A stretch of 64,000 nt of DNA, taken from contig CP103025.1 of NCBI GenBank assembly GCA_024752435.1, positions 682,001-746,000 of the forward strand. Direction: 5' to 3'. The DNA comes from Allantophomopsis cytisporea. Its lineage: Eukaryota; Ascomycota; Leotiomycetes; Phacidiales; Phacidiaceae. The notes under the pieces are model-generated. The model did not search any database, was not told the DNA's origin, and saw nothing but the letters and a program-made list of their open reading frames with translations. Below, piece after piece: positions 56,766 to 64,000 of this stretch. The number at the start of each line of letters is the position of its first letter. The stretch's first letter is position 1. Position numbers and translations under genes: made by a program.

Positions 56766-58974
56766 AGGGATATTACTGGGTAGTGGTTGAGTAATTCTTG
56801 GAGTTGTAAAGATTGGAGTTTTGGAGTACAGAACATGTACTTGGCCTGTTTACAATATGGTCACATTCCCTTTTCACATGTGGTATATGATATCTCTGAA
56901 GGACTGAGTGGTGATGAATGAGCGATTTAGCCTTATGCCTACGCCACAGTGTGATGAAAATGGACCATAGCCAGAACAGTCGAGGGTATCAGTATCATAT
57001 TTATCCTATGAGCAGGAAGAGAAACGCTCTTTTGTTTTCCATCTAGAATAATCAATTTAAATATGTCCAAGGTCCTTAGGCCTCCATCCATTCAAGAGCA
57101 ACTCGACTAATGCACCTTGTCACATCCCATCCAGTGATATATAAGCATATTTTGAGGACGCCTGCAAGAATTGAACATGCATTCATGAAGTATTCGATTG
57201 AAAAGATCGTCTTAGTCCTTGCGTAGTTGCTAACAATAGAGAGGCAGAAAGATCTTTGTTGTTACGCTCAAGAGTAATTGACTTGGAGGATATGCTTTGA
57301 GATATGCTACAATGTCATGTGTATGAAGAACTGGGGGAAAAGATCCTGATACTGAGGAGGAAATTATACACTCAGCTTCCAGTCGATCGTTACGTACCCA
57401 GGAGTATTCAACTCGTGATATTATACATTTTTCAAACACGTTCCAATTATCTTCATCTACTAGAAGGTCTTATGCTTTTTTGAGCTTCATTTCAAGTTAT
57501 GGATACCTCTAAGGTAACATCATCCAACACTGATTGACCTGCGGCTTAGGTGTCTATTGATAGGTGGTACTGCTCATCCGATGGTGCTCTGTGTACTCGA
57601 TGGAGAGTAGTATGTTGTGTCATTTAATTCACCATAATGGGAAGAGAAGGCTAACCTACTTATCCATAAGTCTCCGTGCCTGACATGGGCCGATGTAGAA
57701 TACCTTTCGAGTGACACACGCCTCGCGCAGACATGGCACGTATGTAAGCACTGTAGAGTAGATTAGGGAAGCAATCCAACCCAGAAATCTTATCCATACT
57801 TCCTTGGATCCTTCAAGGTTCACAGGTCGAAGAAGGCAGAGAGGGAGGCGGCGCTATTGTGGCAGAAAGTCGAGAGTTGCTGGAAATATTATCCGCCAAG
57901 TATTCTATCAAGAAGAGTTAACGCACACAAGCATGATCAAAAGAAGTTAGTGATCGACAGGCAATTGGAATAGAGTCGTGCTCGAAGTGGATGGATGGCG
58001 TGCGTGTGTGTGGTCTCATGAATAAAGTAAAGGACCTAGGTAAGGTATCTTGAAGCCTCCTTTGACGTGCTACTTCTTCCCCGCACTTTCGGAAGTCGCT
58101 GCATGTGGCACGTTTCCTTGTGACCTCGTGCCATGCTTGGCCTGGAATCATAGTATTGATACAGAGTATTCACACGAAGATTGAGAAGCGGCTTAGGAGT
58201 CTCTTGTGCGATTCCAAGGTAACGCTCATACTCTTTTCTGCTCGTGCTGTACGTATGTCAAACTATGTGGATCTATCAGGTTAAACTCTCTTCTGATTCT
58301 ACGACGGTATTCACATATATCAATCAACTATGTCAGGCGTAGAAGGAGAATTAGGAGGACTAAATCAGTTCTACTTGACAGCGAAACCCCGCAACAATCC
58401 TGTCAGTCAGCACTCCAATGAAATCAATTGGTGATAGAATACACTCAGGCGGAGAGACGCTACCGTTACGTAGAACTGCGTTAGAAAGGCTTAACTAAAT
58501 CAGACGGATATCATTAGGTATTGATATGCGTCGGCGAATATGTAGGCAGTACTCCCATATATAGGATCATCATTTTTATAGGCTTCATTGCCTGCAGCCG
58601 TCCCAGTTGATAATAGGCGCCAAGCTTTTATGTGCATCTACGTAGTAATACTTTGGTAAGTATGTGAATCTGTGTTGTAGAGATATACGCGACTTTCGAA
58701 AATTTACGATTTATTGTTCGGTATATTGTAAGCTACTGATCACATAGATGGAATACCAGGATACTACTCACATGGTATCGATATGAATGCTTCAATTATT
58801 CCAAAACTTTTCACCATACTACGATCCCTTGCGCATATAGCTAAATACCTGGCATCTTTATATCCTCCCGAATATCCACAGCTTCGTGCAGCATAAGTAG
58901 TAGGTATTTCCATGTCGATATTCACATTGTCACTGTACCAGGTGTATCCAAACTTTGACGGTTACTCTCCTCAG

Positions 58975-59001
58975 GAAGAAGAAGAAGAAGAAGAAGAAGA
59001 A
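58975..59001. repeat. (GAA)n trinucleotide repeat
   Basis: Nine GAA units. Confidence 0.9.
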
Positions 59002-59921
59002 TATACAGAACATGAATAATGGTGATGTCCATCATCCAATTATATGTCTGGCAGCCGATGTAAACTGCATCTGATCTGAAGCGCATCAAGTGACGATGAG
59101 CTGATGGCGCACTGACGATCTCTCCAAATCTCCGCATCCGCTCTCGCATTTCTTCCCCACACTTCCTTCCTTCACACATCGTGGTACATACTCAATCCAA
59201 CCGTCGAAGAAAGACACACTTAAGTATATTGGATATAATATATTGATTGAATTATTCTCTGAGATAGTAATAGAATTGACATAATCATGCAGCAATGCAA
59301 GGAGACGGAAATAATGTTCCCGTAGAGTCGAGTAGATTTTGTTCCCATAAGATATTCAGCATACATATGCCAATATTGATCAACACATGCCCCGGGAAGC
59401 CTGGGCTGTGCCGAGAGACTACCTACTAGAGGCGCTCAAGGGCATCCTTCTTAGCTGCCTTATTATCCTCTCCCACCTCCCCTCCCTGCACATCCCTTCC
59501 CCTCCCACTCTAATGCAAGCAAGCTCATCCTCTCATCATCAATGCCATAAAAACAAGGGACTGTAGAGGATCCAGTAATTCGGTGAGTAATGCAACAATC
59601 AATGCATATTATACTCCATTCAGGTTGAAGGATTCAACAGCCATTCCTTTTCCTTTTTCCCTTTCTTTTCCAAGTCCAAGAGTCAATGTACTATCTCTAA
59701 ACGGATATTGTTGTAAGATAGTGGAGAAGCCTCATGCAATAGTACAATTTCACAAGGAAATCGAGCGGGTTTCTTATGTAGTATGAGCTTGATGACAGAG
59801 AATGGATGGATACTAAGATACCTTAGAGCAGAGCAGTATGGCACGTGCCTGGATTTAGAATGGTATCTTAGCCACATCGACCTCCCCTACCTTACCTCAT
59901 TCATCCTAGAGTAGGCGCCTT

Positions 59922-59950
59922 GTTCATATTCATATTCATATTCATATTCA
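59922..59950. repeat. (TTCATA)n hexanucleotide repeat
   Basis: Nearly five perfect units of TTCATA. Confidence 0.9.
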
Positions 59951-62900
59951 GATAGTTAACTACCTTATCTATTTACCTTACATGTATCCACCATATCTGG
60001 TACCTTAATACGGTGCCTGATGCCTATGTGGAAATCTCTCAGGTTGTCATGATTATGGTCATGGTACACTACTCAACATATTTGCTGTGATGGTGTTGAT
60101 TTATCTTTGCCGAGCCACTCACTGTTTATGCACGCTCTTCTACAGTAAACAGCTTAGGTATGCAGTTGCATGGGTAGGGCAGAGAAGGGAGTTGGAATTT
60201 AGTACTCTCATATCCTCGCTATGAATACCTACCTGTATGTATATATATATATCATTATAAGAACATAGTCTGTTGATCTCTATATGAATGTCACTTGTTG
60301 AGTCTCTGAGTCTTTATAAATGGTTATAAACACTGCAACGAATATATTCTAATGAGCGCTGAGCTTATGCCGGATTAGAGTTGTTAATAGTGTGAACTAT
60401 TAATACTTAATATTAATTAGCCATCATTCAATATGTGAACTCTTCCTCTATCCGGATCTCTCTCTCTTCCCTCTCCCATGGGATTACAAGGAATAGTAGC
60501 CTAGTAATACTATTGATACTCACACGCATCGCACTCTACTATACCTACTCGCTTTGCTACTTACCTTACCTATGTATGTACTGTACAGTAGAATATGTAT
60601 GTGATGTTTTTTTCTGGGAGAAAGCAGCAAGCAACAATAAGCCTAGGTCTAGGCAAGTTAATTACACTACCCCAGCACTTGGGCCAGGACGTGTAACTAG
60701 CCGCCCAATCGCAGGCGCCACTTGACCCCACTGACCATCTCCCCATTATTCGTTATTTTCTTCCCCGCAATGTGGCACCCATAATACTAAATGTATGTAT
60801 GTACATACGTATACATATGTACAGGTATCTGATGAACGAACGAATGCACGAATGAATGAATGAATGGACGAACAATCGACCATTCTCCTTCTGGATGTCC
60901 GTACTTACAAGTATGTCTGTCCTATCTACGTAAGTACCAAGTAGTATTCATATTCTATCCTCCACACTCATTCATACATACTGCACTGCACCGTACTGCA
61001 ACACATCGTAGTTTAATTAGTTACTGTCCAAATCTCACTCCATACAATTGCCCTCTCCATTCATACAGCACCAGCACCAGCACCACCCGTTCACTTGTTC
61101 ATCCGTTCATCATTCACCATTCATAATCCACCATTTATCGTTCGTTCATCTTATTTTTGTCTTTATAGAGTATTCATACTAATCAAAAGGTACTTGAGGT
61201 ACTTTACCTACTTTACCTGCTCTACTTACTTCACTTACATACAACCAGCTCATACTTGCATTTCACAAGTCTGGTGGTCTTCTTCCTCTTCCTCTTCCTC
61301 TTCCTCTTCCTTCCTTCCCCCTCTTCTCTTCCCTCACCTCACACCTCACTTTTCCCCCTCCCCCCGCTTCCCCCCTCCCCACAAGCGTTCATATTGTGCT
61401 ACCGTTTCGCACGACTTGACCTTGACCTTGCCGTACCTACCTTACCCCACACATACATACGAACCACACAAGCATCCACGACCCACATATACCCTTCATA
61501 CGGACACACACTCACGCACTTCATACACACTCACAAACTCATACTCACACTCTCACTCTCCCTCTCCCTCTTCTCACGCTTTCACACAAACTCACAACTC
61601 ACAACTCACACCCACACCCACACCCACACTCACACTAACCCGCTGCCTACGCCATATCTGACGACCCCATAAACCAAGCTACTCCTCCAACTCCTCATTC
61701 ATCTTCATCGCCATCTCTCTTCTTCCTAATTCTCCAAATCCCTCATCTTTCATCTTCTTCCAATCCTAACACCTGCACTCTTGTAACACGATCACGCGAT
61801 ATACACATCCCCGGTCAACAACATACTCACTTCTCCGACTGCTCAGACAACGTGCATTCATACTTTTGCCAATTTCCCATCACTCTCCGCATCTCCACAA
61901 TCATCAGACCATTTGCGCCTTCCCCACAAAATATCTCTTCCCCTCCCTTCTCTTCAAGCGACGATGGGCCCCAATTGATCTGGGCGTACTCAGCCTTACG
62001 ACAGCACAATCGCGCAGACAACGAAATATCACGAGACTCTTTCTCCGCATTACATGGACTTATCCCACTCGACTTGGGCAATATCGGCGCATTCAGAGGG
62101 CATTGGAATCAAGACACAAAAAAACCACAGAGACAAAAGTAGAGGCATATTTGTTCGTTAAAAAGATTGTGTTTCGCATTTAATTTGTATTTGCCGCTCT
62201 GGACAGGATTCCGGAAGACGGATATCCCATCGTGAGTACTTCCTCCGACCTGACTCATCTTGTTTCTATCCATATTCGTTCTTCGAAGATATCATGAATT
62301 TCACTCGCTGATATGTACAGGGCTTCGAACTTCATATAGTAATTTCTTGCATATATTAATTCAGCGACGTATACATTATACAGGTGAGCTGGAACATCCA
62401 ATCCTCCTACCCGCCTACCTGCAACGAGTCCCTCTATGTACGATTTACGGGCCTTATTTGCCTGTTGCTCAAGCTATGGTCTGCATTATCATGCTGAAAG
62501 ATTCTGAGCATCTTACAGCTGGTGTCCTGAAGCCCATACGCATCAAGCACGTATACTGTTCGCAGGGCTATTGATCAAGTAGGGATCCCATGGAGTTCAC
62601 CATCACTAACATACTCCGAACAGTCCACTCGCTGAAAAAGCTCACAACCTCAATTTCAATCTACTTGTCCCAGAGATCCTTGGACTGCCGAGATCAATAC
62701 CGCACCCGATTCTAAGCCCGTGAGTTTACCCGACGTTGCATACCGGGGCGTCACACACGAGTCATCGAGAAGTGCTAGCTTGCACCTTCAGATAACTCCT
62801 CAAATTGATTGACATTCTCGTAATCAATCTGCCTGCATCTCATCCCGAGGTACCGCATAGCACAGCTCTCTCCATAGGCAGCTGTGTAGATTGGGTTTGG

Positions 62901-62969
62901 GCAGAGCCACGTCAAACTTGTTCCACATCAACTTCTCGAACATCCATCGACTTTCTCTTCAGGACCAAA

Positions 62970-64000
62970 ATGACCTCGAACGATAACCAAAAGGCTGGAG
63001 CAAATGGCAGGGGAATGCCATCATCTCTCACATCCATTTCGAGTAACAACTCTTCAATTCTACTTGACAAGCTGAATGCGAGACGCTCCACACCTGACTC
63101 CGAAGCGTTGGCAAGTTCAGATGACGAGGTCGACTCTCAGAGACCTGCACCACCGCCACAGAAGCCAGCTCGTAGAGCATCATGGTTGAATGATACCACC
63201 CAGCCTACAACCCAGCCTCGCAAGAATTCATTTGCGAGCGTCTCAATGTCACCCACAGCTTCTCACCCCAGCACTCCGTCTACTGAATCTGGCGCTTGGG
63301 CATCTCATATCCCCAGTTCATCAGGATTGGTGAGTGGCCGTACTACAACCAGCTCAGCATTTCCGTGGAGTATTGGTATCTGGAACAATGAATCAAGAAA
63401 GGAGCCTCCAGCGAGACTGACAGAGGTGCTACCTTCTCCTGCATCAGTGCAACCTCCCGGTAATGGCCATTTTTATACAGATATGCACCCATCTCAGGCC
63501 TCTGCGATTCATCGAGATTCAACAGCAAATACTACCATTCCCTTTGCAATACCATTACACCCGACCCCCAAGACCTATCGCTCGCAGTCATATTCTGTGG
63601 GCCAGCTAGATCCCGATGTTAGTCTTCCAGGTACGAATTTCTCTGCGCTCCCTCCATTCGGTGGCCGACCACGTCAGAATCAACACCCTGGCTTGCAACA
63701 CCGACCCTCTCGTCCAAGCATGCTCAGCGAAGTCTCCAATGATGGAACAGGGCTCAGCAAGCTCAAAGAAGTCGATGATGACGGTGACGATGAAAGTCTC
63801 GGGGAATCCGCACAAGGACTGCAACAATCAAATGAAGCAAAGACAATTGAGTTTCTGGCGAAGGAAAATGCTATTCTTCGTCAGCAGCATCAGTACAACA
63901 ATTCCCGTTTGCGCTCACGCGCTTCTACTACCAATGCACCGGTGAGTGCATTTTCCGCTGGATCAATATATGGAATGCCCGATTCACAAATAGAAACATC
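62970..64000 (+). CDS. N-terminal part of a large low-complexity protein, possibly RNA-binding (partial)
   Basis: An open frame from ATG 62970 continues to the window edge without a stop. A possible intron donor (CCG followed by GTGAGT) lies at 63942. The product is Ser/Pro/Thr-rich and disordered, with short conserved-looking patches: SILLDKLNARRSTPDSEALA, FPWSIGIWN, IPFAIPLHPTPKTYRSQSYS, VGQLDPD and HRPSRPSMLSEVSNDG. An acidic run (DDDGDDESLG) and a possible coiled coil (KTIEFLAKENAILRQQHQ) follow. From memory, these patches resemble the leader of filamentous-fungal RRM/Pumilio-type RNA-binding proteins (Jsn1/Puf2-like). The RNA-binding domains would lie beyond the window, so this is only a suggestion. 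That the gene is real is much surer than its family. Confidence 0.7.
   Translation, partial: MTSNDNQKAGANGRGMPSSLTSISSNNSSILLDKLNARRSTPDSEALASSDDEVDSQRPAPPPQKPARRASWLNDTTQPTTQPRKNSFASVSMSPTASHPSTPSTESGAWASHIPSSSGLVSGRTTTSSAFPWSIGIWNNESRKEPPARLTEVLPSPASVQPPGNGHFYTDMHPSQASAIHRDSTANTTIPFAIPLHPTPKTYRSQSYSVGQLDPDVSLPGTNFSALPPFGGRPRQNQHPGLQHRPSRPSMLSEVSNDGTGLSKLKEVDDDGDDESLGESAQGLQQSNEAKTIEFLAKENAILRQQHQYNNSRLRSRASTTNAPVSAFSAGSIYGMPDSQIET

Larger units (their letters stand above)
56766..62969. other. Gene-poor 6.2-kb stretch
   Basis: No supported gene. It contains (GAA)n at 58975-59001, (TTCATA)n at 59922-59950, GAATGAAT repeats at about 60835-60875, and C/T/A-rich low-complexity sequence with CACACC and CTCTTCC words at 61260-61640. 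The Ser/Thr/His-rich open frames at 61095-61672 are by-products of that composition. The region from about 61650 to 62969 looks like a long leader of the next gene and contains possible leader introns (GTGAGT near 62231, GTGAGC near 62383). Confidence 0.5.

Noticed and set aside
61095..61672. 138-188 codon frames rich in His, Thr, Ser and Pro
   Set aside because: Produced by CACACC/CTCTTCC low-complexity DNA; two phases are open at once, as expected from composition.

Overview
The window looks like a nuclear contig from a filamentous ascomycete. Genes sit on both strands with short spliceosomal introns, mostly 50-80 nt, with GTAAGT/GTATGT-like donors and frequent CTAAC/CTRAC branch motifs. 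There are no operons. Widely conserved ascomycete housekeeping genes are mixed with intergenic DNA rich in TACCTA and TACATA words. The gene style suggests Leotiomycetes (Helotiales/Sclerotiniaceae-like), but that placement is inferred from protein flavour, not from a search.

Layout. 0-16.7 kb is gene-dense: a small SET-domain protein, the SNARE VTI1, a FAD-dependent amine-oxidase-like protein, alpha-SNAP (SEC17), a mitochondrial GatC-like amidotransferase subunit, an unknown ORF, a divergent pair of ribosome-biogenesis genes (UTP7 and TSR1), and acetyl-CoA synthetase. 16.7-21.3 kb is a gene-poor stretch with microsatellites. 21.3-30 kb holds a small hydrophilic three-exon gene, RFC5, MOB1, mitochondrial ATP synthase OSCP (ATP5) and a large GH63-type glycosidase. 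30-35 kb has an unresolved intron-rich locus and then a decayed pogo/Fot1-like DNA transposon with two 723-bp MITEs. 35.1-40.9 kb holds an ATG22-like MFS transporter diverging from a 12-exon hydantoinase/oxoprolinase protein with a C-terminal DUF917-type domain. 40.9-45.1 kb is a second array of nested MITEs plus a second pogo relic. 45.2-48.9 kb is a Ras-GEF with an N-terminal Ras-like P-loop domain. 48.9-53.4 kb is gene-poor. 53.4-56.8 kb has two fungal genes of unknown function and NFU1. 56.8-63 kb is gene-poor, and the window ends inside a long low-complexity protein that may be an RNA-binding factor.

Shared functions. VTI1 and SEC17 both act in SNARE-driven membrane fusion. UTP7 and TSR1 both act in small-subunit ribosome assembly and share a promoter. 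GatC, OSCP and NFU1 are mitochondrial. The transporter/hydantoinase pair is the only obvious accessory module and lies between two transposon clusters.

Exon structures were built by hand from splice motifs and reading-frame continuity. Where the protein family is recognised and all phases close they are probably right; no transcript evidence was available.
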